Part shown: positions 18,137 through 26,154 of the stretch, in pieces
Numbering within the stretch: the stretch's first letter is position 1
Layout of the letters: every line of letters starts with the position of its first letter
The notes under the pieces: model-generated
Database searches by the model: none
What the model saw: the letters and a program-made list of their open reading frames with translations, nothing else
What the model was told of the DNA's origin: nothing
Made by a program: the position numbers and the translations under genes
Assembly (NCBI GenBank): GCA_937898415.1
Contig: CALDLA010000099.1
Location: 62,001-126,000 of the forward strand
Length of the DNA stretch: 64,000 nucleotides
From: an uncultured Prevotellaceae bacterium
Lineage (GTDB): Bacteria > Bacteroidota > Bacteroidia > Bacteroidales > Bacteroidaceae
Direction: 5' to 3'

Positions 18137-18619
18137 ATGAAAACCTTCAAGAAAACCGTATTGTGTTTGACTATGCTGATGGTGTGTATGAACGTCATGG
18201 CTCAGCGCGAGACCTTGATTTTCAAGGGCATCATGGACAACTTCCCTCATGGCGGCAGCGCGGAGACGGTGCTGATCATCAAACCCGACGGCAAGTACGT
18301 CTTCGATGTAAAGAAGGGCCGGTCGGTGGAGCCTTTCACCATCAGCGGACAGATGCCTGTGCCAATGCTCGACATGCCCGGCAGGGACGGTCAGCGCGGC
18401 CCAAAGGCTGAAGGCTTCCAATGGGCGATCCCGGTGGCTGACTTTACGACGATTACCAACCACGGAGTCAAATACTCCCCTATTACCACCAATCCGAAAG
18501 GCATGATTATGGGCATGACAGAGAAAGAGTACATTGAGCTGAAGCTGAGACTGAAAGTTCCGATGTCTGATACGTTGTCGTTCCCAGTGACCATGGAGTG
18601 TAGGTTGAAGAGGCAATAA
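18137..18619 (+). CDS. Island gene 1: small secreted protein of unknown function
   Basis: The start is the ATG at 18137; the frame extends upstream only through the promoter. The 160-residue protein has a signal peptide MKTFKKTVLCLTMLMVCMNV ending MA-Q. The mature part (~138 residues) looks beta-rich: ETLIFKGIMDNFPHG, VLIIKPDGKYVFDVKKG, and an end LSFPVTMECRLKRQ. I recognise no domain. It is the first gene after the island promoter, and the next start lies 4 bp after its stop, so it belongs to the same unit. Confidence 0.72.
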   Translation: MKTFKKTVLCLTMLMVCMNVMAQRETLIFKGIMDNFPHGGSAETVLIIKPDGKYVFDVKKGRSVEPFTISGQMPVPMLDMPGRDGQRGPKAEGFQWAIPVADFTTITNHGVKYSPITTNPKGMIMGMTEKEYIELKLRLKVPMSDTLSFPVTMECRLKRQ

Positions 18620-18623
18620 GGCC

Positions 18624-20852
18624 ATGATGACGAACCTATATAATAAGGTGTTAGTAGCGATGGCGGTACTGCTGCTGTGCGCTGCGAGTGCTGTCGCCCA
18701 AGTACAGGGCGAGAGCGGCTACTGGAAGTTCCGCAACGCCACGGTGTTCGGCGTGAGCGATGGCACGGAGGAAGGCGGCAGCCGTACTGACAAGGAGGTG
18801 CATAAGTACGACAAGGGGCACTTTACCCTTACGCGCCAATACACTGAGGGCGGACAGTCGTTTACGGCTGAAGCCACGGGCGTGGTGCAGGGCCTGTCGA
18901 AGCTGGTGAAGCCCGGCGACGAGATGACCCTCAGCATCAGCCTGTCGGCTCCCGGCGGTACGGGTCCTCGCGGCAACAGCATCTGGGGACGAGCCATCGT
19001 GGTCTACGGCCAGTTGGCGTGGACACCTGAGAGCTGGGAGGACGACCGCATCGTGGACGACCGCAGCTACACGGGTGAGTTTACTGACGAAGGCGGCGAG
19101 TCGGTGGTTAGGGCGGCCGACGGCAAGAAGGCCTCGGCGACGCTGAAGAACAACGCCTTGACGATGAAAGACGCCGGCAGCGACATCATGAACGTCATCG
19201 TGTCGTGTGGCGGCATGGACGTGGTGTTCCGCTACCAGTGGGTCAGCACCGAGGAGGCCTGGGTATGCACGAAAAGCAAGGGCATCAGGTTGGGCACGTA
19301 CTTCTTGGACGAAAACGAACAGATAAAGGTGACGACTACGCGCAACGGCGACCTCTATCTGAGTCGCTACGAGGTGGTGAAGAGCATGAAGGGCGACTTC
19401 CAGCGAAACTTGCAGCGCCAAGCCAACCAAGCTATCAAATTCAAGCCCCGCATCTATGAGCGCAAAGGCGAGAAAGGCTCGGTAGAGTATCAGCTTATCT
19501 GCCCCGACAAGATACTGTATCCGGGCAAGGAGATTGAAGTACTGTCGAAAAATCTGAGCACGACTACCTCCTTCTTGAGCGACCAGAACATCATAGATGA
19601 AACAGCAGTCAAGGCTGCCATACTCTTTGTTGACATCGATTACGTTGTCAGGGCATGTGGTGTCAACGATGCATGGTATGTTAACCTGATCAATAAAAAC
19701 GGCGACAAAATAGTTGACAGCGGATTTGCAAACGGCAAGTATAAGGTGCCTCAGAAAGATGAAGAGGTAAGCAAACTCTATTTCTTCAACCATAATTACT
19801 ACTTTGAATATGAATGGGGCTCGCCAGCCGAGTTCGAGGAGAAGAATGGCAACAACGAGGGCAGTCCCTTCGAAGGCGGCGGCGACAACGAGGAAACAGG
19901 CGGCGAAGGCGGCGGTGACAACGAGGGTGGTAGCAACATTCCTTGGGTTCCCATCGGCACGGGTGTCGGCGTCGGTATCATCGGCGGCACGACGGCGACC
20001 GTTATACGTAAGCGCCGCAAGAAGAAGGCCAAGACAAAACCCAAGATAAAGCGGAAGCCCGGCGAGAGCTACGAGAGCTACCGCAACCACCTGATAGAGG
20101 AGTTCGTCAAGACGGAGGGCATCAAGCACCCCATCGCGCCAGAGAAGGGCGAGACATTCGATGAGTGGCGTGCCCGTCAGGAAGTGGCCACTCGCGAATG
20201 GCGCAAGTATGACCTCCAAAAGGAGAAGTATGAGAGCCTTATGGAGGAGAAGTACTCGACGCTGGGCCACGACGCTACCAGAAAAGCCATCAGCGACCAG
20301 CACGGAAACGACCTGAAGGACAAGAAGGCTGCCGACCGGACAGCCAGAAACTGGAACTATGCTTATAATACCGTCTGGGCAACCAGAAAGGTTGCCGGAT
20401 ACACGGCCAAGGTTGGCGAGTGGTACGGCAAGAAGGCACCCGACCCCACTGGTGTCGTTGCCGCCAAGATTGCCCAAGGACTCATCAACACGGCTGACGA
20501 ACTTGGTCAGGTAATAGCCGACGGTACCAGCTGGGGCGAGGGTTTGGCACGTGTTGCCATCAAGGCCGGTGGCGAGACTGCCAAGCAGATGCTCCCCGAC
20601 TCGCTCACGTTCGGTCAGGGTGTTGCCGTCAAGACAGGTATCGACACCTTCAGCAACACGGCGATCGATATTGCGAAAGGCAAGGAAGTGAAAACGAAAA
20701 CGGTTTTCAAGGAAACTGCAAAGAATGCGTTACAGCATACCACCTCAGACGCCATGGGCAAGGTAATAGACCCTAACAGCATACCTGGGCAATACATCAA
20801 GCATGGTATTGACGACGGCCGTGGTGAATTAATAAACTGGGGATTTGAATAA
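18624..20852 (+). CDS. Island gene 2: large signal peptide-beta-TM-cytoplasmic protein, unknown
   Basis: The 742-residue protein starts with a signal peptide (residues ~1-26, LLCAASAVAQ). About 385 predicted external residues follow, including WKFRNATVFGVSDG and SIWGRAIVVYGQLAW. A Gly/Asp/Glu-rich linker (413-438) leads to a TM segment at ~439-461 (GTGVGVGIIGGTTATVI) and a strongly basic stop-transfer (RKRRKKKAKTKPKIKRK). The last ~265 residues, predicted cytoplasmic, are helical and Lys/Ala-rich, with Gly-rich runs near RVAIKAGGETAKQML. The overall plan resembles island gene 9. No catalytic motif is visible. A toxin-like or scaffold role is possible but unsupported. Confidence 0.72.
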   Translation: MMTNLYNKVLVAMAVLLLCAASAVAQVQGESGYWKFRNATVFGVSDGTEEGGSRTDKEVHKYDKGHFTLTRQYTEGGQSFTAEATGVVQGLSKLVKPGDEMTLSISLSAPGGTGPRGNSIWGRAIVVYGQLAWTPESWEDDRIVDDRSYTGEFTDEGGESVVRAADGKKASATLKNNALTMKDAGSDIMNVIVSCGGMDVVFRYQWVSTEEAWVCTKSKGIRLGTYFLDENEQIKVTTTRNGDLYLSRYEVVKSMKGDFQRNLQRQANQAIKFKPRIYERKGEKGSVEYQLICPDKILYPGKEIEVLSKNLSTTTSFLSDQNIIDETAVKAAILFVDIDYVVRACGVNDAWYVNLINKNGDKIVDSGFANGKYKVPQKDEEVSKLYFFNHNYYFEYEWGSPAEFEEKNGNNEGSPFEGGGDNEETGGEGGGDNEGGSNIPWVPIGTGVGVGIIGGTTATVIRKRRKKKAKTKPKIKRKPGESYESYRNHLIEEFVKTEGIKHPIAPEKGETFDEWRARQEVATREWRKYDLQKEKYESLMEEKYSTLGHDATRKAISDQHGNDLKDKKAADRTARNWNYAYNTVWATRKVAGYTAKVGEWYGKKAPDPTGVVAAKIAQGLINTADELGQVIADGTSWGEGLARVAIKAGGETAKQMLPDSLTFGQGVAVKTGIDTFSNTAIDIAKGKEVKTKTVFKETAKNALQHTTSDAMGKVIDPNSIPGQYIKHGIDDGRGELINWGFE

Positions 20853-20876
20853 CAAACGAAAACGAAAACGAGAACA

Positions 20877-21215
20877 ATGAACAACGACGAACAGACAAGC
20901 ACAACTGCCGAGAAATTCGTGCAGATAACAAAGGCGGGCAACCTGGTGGTGCTCGACCCGCTGACGCTGACGGAGACTTTCTTTACCGCCAACGAGGCCC
21001 ACGACCGCTTCACCAATCCCAAAGGCAAGACGTTCAAGGCCGAGGAAATCCTGATAGCCGTCAACGAACGGCTGCGCCAAGCCTTCGAACAGCTAAAGGC
21101 TGAGCAGAAGGCTGAGGCCCCCACCACGGGCGGCGACCGCTTCTGTCAGAACTGTGGCAAACCGCTGGTTGAGGGCGACAGTTTCTGCCGCAACTGTGGT
21201 AAGAAAATAGAATAA
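20877..21215 (+). CDS. Island gene 3: small zinc-ribbon protein
   Basis: The 112-residue protein has no signal or TM segment. Residues 11-75 form a small domain (KFVQITKAGNLVVLDPLTL, then an amphipathic helix EEILIAVNERLRQAFEQL). A C-terminal zinc ribbon has two CxxC pairs (Cys90/93 and Cys104/107; CQNCGKPLVEGDSFCRNCG). It should be cytoplasmic. Similar ribbons open island genes 4 and 8, so these three may share a partner or assembly mode. The 24-bp gap before it contains an AACGAAAACGA hexamer-like repeat. Confidence 0.75.
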   Translation: MNNDEQTSTTAEKFVQITKAGNLVVLDPLTLTETFFTANEAHDRFTNPKGKTFKAEEILIAVNERLRQAFEQLKAEQKAEAPTTGGDRFCQNCGKPLVEGDSFCRNCGKKIE

Positions 21216-21238
21216 GGTAATATGTAAACAGAAGGACT

Positions 21239-22495
21239 ATGCATAAGTTATTCGGACGAGGCGACCTTTACTGCTGGAACTGCGGCGGACGACAGCATGT
21301 GGGCAAGAAGAGATGCCCACACTGCGGAGCCTACTACAACAACAGCAGCAAACCAGTGACAAAGCGCGTGAAAGCCCATCCCGGGCTGGGGCCGCTACAC
21401 TACACCGTCATCAGTTATATCGTCAAGTACATACTCTTTAGCATTCTCTTCGCCTTCGGCTGGTGTTGCATCATGTACTTCTTCATGGACGTGACCTTCG
21501 TCGACGAGCGTAAGTACGTCTACGTCATTCTCTGGGGATTCTGGCTGATATGGCTCTTCTTCTGGTCGTTGGGCAAGGTGAAGGACGTGTTCAAAACCCG
21601 CGCCAAGAACGCTATGCCAGGCCTCAGCGTCACCTGCGCCATGTGTGGTATACAGCTGCCCCGCAACCACCGTTTCTGCCCCGACTGCGGTACGGTCATC
21701 TTCGCCCACCACTCCGACAGCGACGTCATCACCGAGGAGGAAGCCAAGGACGAGAAACTCGCGCACAAGGCGGCCCGCAAGACCCGCGGTGCCGTCAATA
21801 ACGTGGTCGGCGGCATGGCCAAGGATGCCGTAGAACAGATTACCAAGTCGGTATTCGGGGCGCTGGCAGCCTTCGCTGTTTTGTCGGCGACCATGATGCT
21901 GACGGGATGTGACCCCCACTGGGCCAATGCACAGCGCCACATAGAGTGGACACTAAACCCCGATGATGGTTCATGGCTGACCACTGACCAGCTCATTGAC
22001 AAGTTCTCATCCGACAAAGCTACACGGTCGGACAAGATCTGGGGGCGCGACTGTATCATCGAGCTGCCTCTTACCAACGCAGACATACGGCCACAAGAGG
22101 GTGTCAACTATGTCGGCACGGGCTCCGGTACGACCATGCTGTTCCAATTCTCGGAGAACGCAGATACTATGCGCCACACGATTGGTAAAGTTGACATCAA
22201 TTGGCTTGAAGACTATTGGGGCTATGATGTGTCAGAAGATGAAATAAGGTTGAATCCTAACAGATTCGGATTAAAGACTTATTTCGTCGAGTCACGTGGC
22301 AAGAGTGTCTACACCTTATATGAATATGAGGAAAGGACTGACACCTTGGGCAACCCTATTGCCGACAGCCTCGGCAACGTACAGGCCGACATCCGTCGCT
22401 TAGGATTGTTACTCTTCGTCTATCCGGGCGCCGACAGCATTCTGGTACATCGCGGCAGCAAAGAGACACTACGGACATTTAAGATTAACCAATAA
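21239..22495 (+). CDS. Island gene 4: double zinc-ribbon membrane protein with external repeat domain
   Basis: The 418-residue protein has a zinc ribbon at Cys12/15/26/29, TM segments at ~55-83 and ~93-113, and a second ribbon at Cys133/136/147/150 (CAMCGIQLPRNHRFCPDCG). A charged helix and a third TM at ~204-222 follow, ending in the lipobox-like LTGC. The outer domain (230-418) resembles the whole mature part of island gene 13: WLTTDQL/WLTPDSL, then ESRGKSVYTL/QSRGKGLFTG, then VYPGADSILVHRG/VYPGGDSLLVSRG. This suggests that a lipoprotein gene was fused to a zinc-ribbon membrane anchor. Cytoplasmic placement of the ribbons is an inference. Confidence 0.78.
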   Translation: MHKLFGRGDLYCWNCGGRQHVGKKRCPHCGAYYNNSSKPVTKRVKAHPGLGPLHYTVISYIVKYILFSILFAFGWCCIMYFFMDVTFVDERKYVYVILWGFWLIWLFFWSLGKVKDVFKTRAKNAMPGLSVTCAMCGIQLPRNHRFCPDCGTVIFAHHSDSDVITEEEAKDEKLAHKAARKTRGAVNNVVGGMAKDAVEQITKSVFGALAAFAVLSATMMLTGCDPHWANAQRHIEWTLNPDDGSWLTTDQLIDKFSSDKATRSDKIWGRDCIIELPLTNADIRPQEGVNYVGTGSGTTMLFQFSENADTMRHTIGKVDINWLEDYWGYDVSEDEIRLNPNRFGLKTYFVESRGKSVYTLYEYEERTDTLGNPIADSLGNVQADIRRLGLLLFVYPGADSILVHRGSKETLRTFKINQ

Positions 22496-22507
22496 TTATA
22501 GAAAACT

Positions 22508-23302
22508 ATGGCATCATTTTTGCAAAATCTAATCAACAATGCTACAAACAGCATGAGTGAGGGAATCAAGAAAAGAGTCGAGGACGGTACGTTCAACCGC
22601 CTGGCCAGTGACTTCGGCAGGGACATCAACAGCATAGGAGCCGGTATGGTGAACCTCGTCGGCAAGGCCGAGGGTGTCTTTGGCAAGCTGAAGGACAAGG
22701 TAGCCGAGGCAAAAGCCAACCGCGAGCAGGAGCGTGCTGAGCGCAAAGCTGAGCAGGAGGAGCGTGAGCGCAAGGCCGAACAGCTCAGGGCTGAACGACT
22801 GGCCATGATGGAAAGGGAGGAGTCGGAGCCATCTGACGACGAAGAGCCCTATGTGGCACCCATTGCCCTGCCCGACGACTATATGGAACGTCTGGCCCGC
22901 GACTTCGACATTCAGAACGAGAATGACCTGCACATGCTCTGTCTGACTCGCCTCACGGCGCAGACAGCCCTGTTCTTTGCCAACTGCGACGGCGACTACA
23001 CCGAGCAGGAGAGCGAGGAGATTGAAACGTTCAAGGAGATGGTGTACGAATACCTCGACGGCATGGAAGAGAATTCCACGGATGCCATCGAGTTCTTGTT
23101 CGACGGTATTGAGCGTCCATGCACCATCCATGACATCATGGCCATGACCCATCGCTTCACTGACGAGTTAGACGACAAAGACCGCATAGGGACGTTGGAG
23201 AGCATCAACTGGCTGGTCAGCAAGATCATTGAGGCCAATCGGCGCGACGACACGCAGACTGAGGATTACTACAACCTGTGGCGTAAGGAGTTTGGCCTAT
23301 GA
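22508..23302 (+). CDS. Island gene 5: coiled-coil protein with TerB-like C-terminal domain
   Basis: The 264-residue soluble protein has three parts: an N-terminal region with ASFLQNLINNATNSM, a highly charged coiled coil at ~60-105 (EQERAERKAEQEERERKAE), and a helical domain at ~120-264. In the last part, ALFFANCDGDYTEQESEEIE resembles the TerB core (an acidic DGD/E pattern between helices). TerB-like domains occur in tellurite-resistance and membrane-linked stress systems and may bind metal. The assignment is a pattern match only. The stop overlaps the next start by 4 bp (ATGA). Confidence 0.68.
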   Translation: MASFLQNLINNATNSMSEGIKKRVEDGTFNRLASDFGRDINSIGAGMVNLVGKAEGVFGKLKDKVAEAKANREQERAERKAEQEERERKAEQLRAERLAMMEREESEPSDDEEPYVAPIALPDDYMERLARDFDIQNENDLHMLCLTRLTAQTALFFANCDGDYTEQESEEIETFKEMVYEYLDGMEENSTDAIEFLFDGIERPCTIHDIMAMTHRFTDELDDKDRIGTLESINWLVSKIIEANRRDDTQTEDYYNLWRKEFGL

Positions 23303-24351
23303 AAAGTTGTTGGAAGAAAGGCTGCATCGTCTACTGCATCATGGCAGCCATCGCCATTCCCGTGATGGTTCTGTTCACGATAGAATTGTCAAAGCATTCG
23401 GACAAGCACCCCGGAGAGGAGGAAGACTCCACCGTGACCGACGATGCGATGGCGGCACCGTTCGGCTTATCTGACGACGAGGAACGGCTGCCACTGGCTG
23501 ATACCAACTACATCAACCTGGCGACGGGTGACAAGTGGGGCTTCGTGCTTGGTGTCTCGGGCGATGGTTCCGAGCCTATCAATATCGCCCACTTCATGGG
23601 CAATGGCATGCAGGGGCGTGACATGTATGAGTTGCGTTCGGGGGCGGATAAAAACTGCTATGTCCTCTATCAGGAGGGCAGCGCGACCGACTGCGGCATC
23701 ACCATCTACGTCTATCCAGGGGCTGACAGCATCCGGGTGACCCGAGACGGCCGGATGGCCATCTTCAAGACGGCGGCCAGTTTCAACCACGCCGTAAGCA
23801 GCATCGACCCCGACTACACCCCCGAGCGCTACGCCATCAAGGCGGGCGACCACGGCGGCAAATTTGAGACGCTGGAGTCGGGTGAGGAGGCCTACACCTT
23901 CCCCAGCGGCGAGTATGCACGCAGCCAGTGGGTGAAGGATGGCAGCAAACTGTACTATGTAGACGTCAGTGGCTGCAAGATGAAGGACAACTACGCTCAC
24001 GACGGCTTCTATGCCGGCAGCGACGGTTCATGGGACAAGTCGGTGCGCTGCATCGACGGTAGTAACCAACTGCCTCTGAACGGGGCAACCTACGTCGACG
24101 ATGGCGGCAAGTCATGGGTATTCCAGTTGACTACCGATGACGACGGCACCATCCACGGCACGGCTCATCAGGCCTACCCCAAGGACATCAACTTCGAGGC
24201 CGACTTCACGGTGAAGTCTTTCGGTAGCAGCGCCTACTCACTGTTTAACGTCAAGAACGACTTCGACTGCTGGCATGCCGTTGTGCTCGACGGCGGCCGT
24301 ACCCTGCGCGTTTCCGGTGCCGGCGTTACCGAAGTTTATCATAAGAAATAA
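23299..24351 (+). CDS. Island gene 6: membrane-anchored protein with two copies of the island repeat domain
   Basis: The 350-residue protein has an N-terminal TM anchor (residues ~9-29, IVYCIMAAIAIPVMVLFTI) and a large outer part. Copy one of the island domain ends around 134-156 with YVYPGADSIRVTRDG; copy two ends at the C-terminus (FGSSAYSLFNV, then HAVVLDGGRTLRVSG). Between them QWVKDGSKLYYVDVSGC and HDGFY match island gene 12 (QWIKEGKELVYIDASGC, HDGFY) almost position by position. The two proteins are clear paralogues, one TM-anchored and one lipid-anchored. The function of the domain is unknown. Confidence 0.75.
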   Translation: MKSCWKKGCIVYCIMAAIAIPVMVLFTIELSKHSDKHPGEEEDSTVTDDAMAAPFGLSDDEERLPLADTNYINLATGDKWGFVLGVSGDGSEPINIAHFMGNGMQGRDMYELRSGADKNCYVLYQEGSATDCGITIYVYPGADSIRVTRDGRMAIFKTAASFNHAVSSIDPDYTPERYAIKAGDHGGKFETLESGEEAYTFPSGEYARSQWVKDGSKLYYVDVSGCKMKDNYAHDGFYAGSDGSWDKSVRCIDGSNQLPLNGATYVDDGGKSWVFQLTTDDDGTIHGTAHQAYPKDINFEADFTVKSFGSSAYSLFNVKNDFDCWHAVVLDGGRTLRVSGAGVTEVYHKK

Positions 24352-24375
24352 TTATTCACTTAAACAATTACAACT

Positions 24376-24882
24376 ATGAAGAAGGTATTATTAGTATTTG
24401 TGGCTCTCATTGCCATAACAACAACAATGTCGGCACAGACTGACAAAAAGAGAATTATCGCCAATTTCGCAGCAAAGTTCGTAGTGGTTGACAACAAATA
24501 TGCCGTCATGAACTATCCCGTCACCTTATACGACTACCTTTGCATCACAAGAAAGCCAAACCAAGGAAATAAAGACATCAACGCCGTCAAGGTTCTTACT
24601 ACGAATGAGCAACAGAATTTTGCCAGGCAGATTACTGCCTTCGACGCAAAAATCAAGGCACACGTGGCCAGCAGCGGCGAACTACAGGCAGCCCTTCAGA
24701 AGAAATTCAACATTCAGAGCGAGAGCGGTCCTTACAACACATCAACAAAGGGCTTTTATATCGCCGTTGACTACGCAAGCTACCAGTATATGCAGAAAGT
24801 GCGCAATGAATTCCTGAAGAGCAATAAAGAAGGGTTGATAGGCACCAGCGACGTCGAGGGCGACATCTTTAACATCAACTGA
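24376..24882 (+). CDS. Island gene 7: small secreted protein of unknown function
   Basis: The 168-residue protein has a signal peptide (MKKVLLVFVALIAITTTMSA, then Q). The mature part mixes strands and helices: KFVVVDNKYAVMNYPVTLYD, a helical middle NFARQITAFDAKIKAHVA, and DYASYQYMQKVRNEFLKS near the end. It has no cysteine pair and no recognised domain. It lies 24 bp after gene 6 and 11 bp before gene 8, inside the same unit. Confidence 0.68.
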   Translation: MKKVLLVFVALIAITTTMSAQTDKKRIIANFAAKFVVVDNKYAVMNYPVTLYDYLCITRKPNQGNKDINAVKVLTTNEQQNFARQITAFDAKIKAHVASSGELQAALQKKFNIQSESGPYNTSTKGFYIAVDYASYQYMQKVRNEFLKSNKEGLIGTSDVEGDIFNIN

Positions 24883-24893
24883 TCAGAATTGAC

Positions 24894-26141
24894 ATGGCAT
24901 ATTGCGGAAAATGCGGACACCAGAACAACGACGACGCACTGTTCTGTGGCGGCTGTGGTGCACCATTGAAGAAGACTGACGACAACAGGCCGGATCCCCC
25001 ACGCTGGGAACGTATACACCTTCAGCGTGAAGGAGCTCCCAGGAAGGAGGAGGGGACTACGCCACGACGGGAGAGCACGCCGCCCCGCCGGGAGAGGAGC
25101 GGCGGCGTCTGGGGCGACATGGCTGAGAGAAGGAGAAAAGCCGGGCAGCCGGAAAAGCAGGAGCCCGAGAAGAAGAAAAAGAAGGGCGGCTGTCTGAGGC
25201 GTCTGCTTTTGTGGACAGTGGGTATCATGGTCGCACTCGTCGGTGCCTTGTGGCTCTTTGCGAAGTATATCGACGGCGACAGCGGCGACGGCGGCGAAAA
25301 GGACGATCAGAACCCCGCGACCTTCGAGCGCATCATGAGTCCGGCTGCTGTCGATTCGCTGGTTGAGGCAAGAGGCTTCCCGAAGACCACCGATGACGTG
25401 GCACCGCTGGCCGGCGACTATGTGGGTGAAGCCCAGGGCTACATCATCAATATCATCCTGAAGCCCAAGCAGGACGGAAAGATGGTGGGAAAGGTTGTCA
25501 TGAAGGCCAATGGACATCCCGTTGTCAGGGATGGGGTCTATTGCTATTGTGGCAACAGTATTTATGCCACCTACAAGTACGACACTCATGTTGAACGCAA
25601 CAAAGTTCAGAACTACTTCTACGCGATGCCTGACCGCAAGTCCATCATGATGATTGATGGAGGTCAGTACATCTTGAAGCGTAAGGATCCCCCACCTGTG
25701 CACAAAGGCCAAGGTTCTGGTACGCTGTTGAGTCGTGCTCACACGCTCTGTTTAAGTGAGGCTGGTTTGACCTCAGCGAACGAGGAGCATGAATACCCGA
25801 TAAAGGATGAAAACAATACCATCCAATACGGCACTTATACGACTCAACTTGAAGCCAAAGGAGAGATGCACACACTCACCTATGTGTTTGAACCTTATGA
25901 GGGAGAAAATATGTTGATATTGGCGAAAGTGACAGCACACGCTGACGACGACTTCTCCAACATACAAAAGACTTTTATCGGTTACTGTGGTCATAGCATC
26001 TATGCCATGTACAACTGCGACGAAGAAGACATCGAATTTGAGAAGAAGCCCTTGTGCTTGTTCTATGCGAACTCCGATGGCAAGTCTTTTAGTATCTTTG
26101 ATAAGGGCAAGCTTTTTATGGAGTTTAAATTAGCAAAATAG
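24894..26141 (+). CDS. Island gene 8: zinc-ribbon, TM, tandem repeat-domain protein
   Basis: The 415-residue protein opens with a zinc ribbon (Cys4/7/18/21). A Pro/Arg/Glu-rich linker with THE run PRRESTPPRRERS and a Lys cluster leads to a TM helix at ~102-124. The outer part holds two copies of the island domain: CGNSIYATYKYD (219-230) with AMPDRKSIMMIDGG, and CGHSIYAMYNCD (366-377) with ANSDGKSFSIFDKG, the second ending at the C-terminus. It is an internal duplication. Positive residues before the TM predict the ribbon inside and the repeats in the periplasm. Confidence 0.77.
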   Translation: MAYCGKCGHQNNDDALFCGGCGAPLKKTDDNRPDPPRWERIHLQREGAPRKEEGTTPRRESTPPRRERSGGVWGDMAERRRKAGQPEKQEPEKKKKKGGCLRRLLLWTVGIMVALVGALWLFAKYIDGDSGDGGEKDDQNPATFERIMSPAAVDSLVEARGFPKTTDDVAPLAGDYVGEAQGYIINIILKPKQDGKMVGKVVMKANGHPVVRDGVYCYCGNSIYATYKYDTHVERNKVQNYFYAMPDRKSIMMIDGGQYILKRKDPPPVHKGQGSGTLLSRAHTLCLSEAGLTSANEEHEYPIKDENNTIQYGTYTTQLEAKGEMHTLTYVFEPYEGENMLILAKVTAHADDDFSNIQKTFIGYCGHSIYAMYNCDEEDIEFEKKPLCLFYANSDGKSFSIFDKGKLFMEFKLAK

Positions 26142-26154
26142 ACCAACTGAACTT

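Noticed and set aside
18651..20477. A 608-codon open frame on the minus strand opposite island gene 2
   Set aside because: It mirrors the codon structure of the plus gene, has no domain pattern and no promoter, while the plus gene has a signal peptide, a TM segment and operon spacing.
21890..21910. A lipoprotein signal in island gene 4 at LTGC
   Set aside because: It lies about 220 residues from the N-terminus behind two TM segments and two zinc ribbons, so normal signal peptidase II processing is not expected. I kept it as a trace of a fusion instead.
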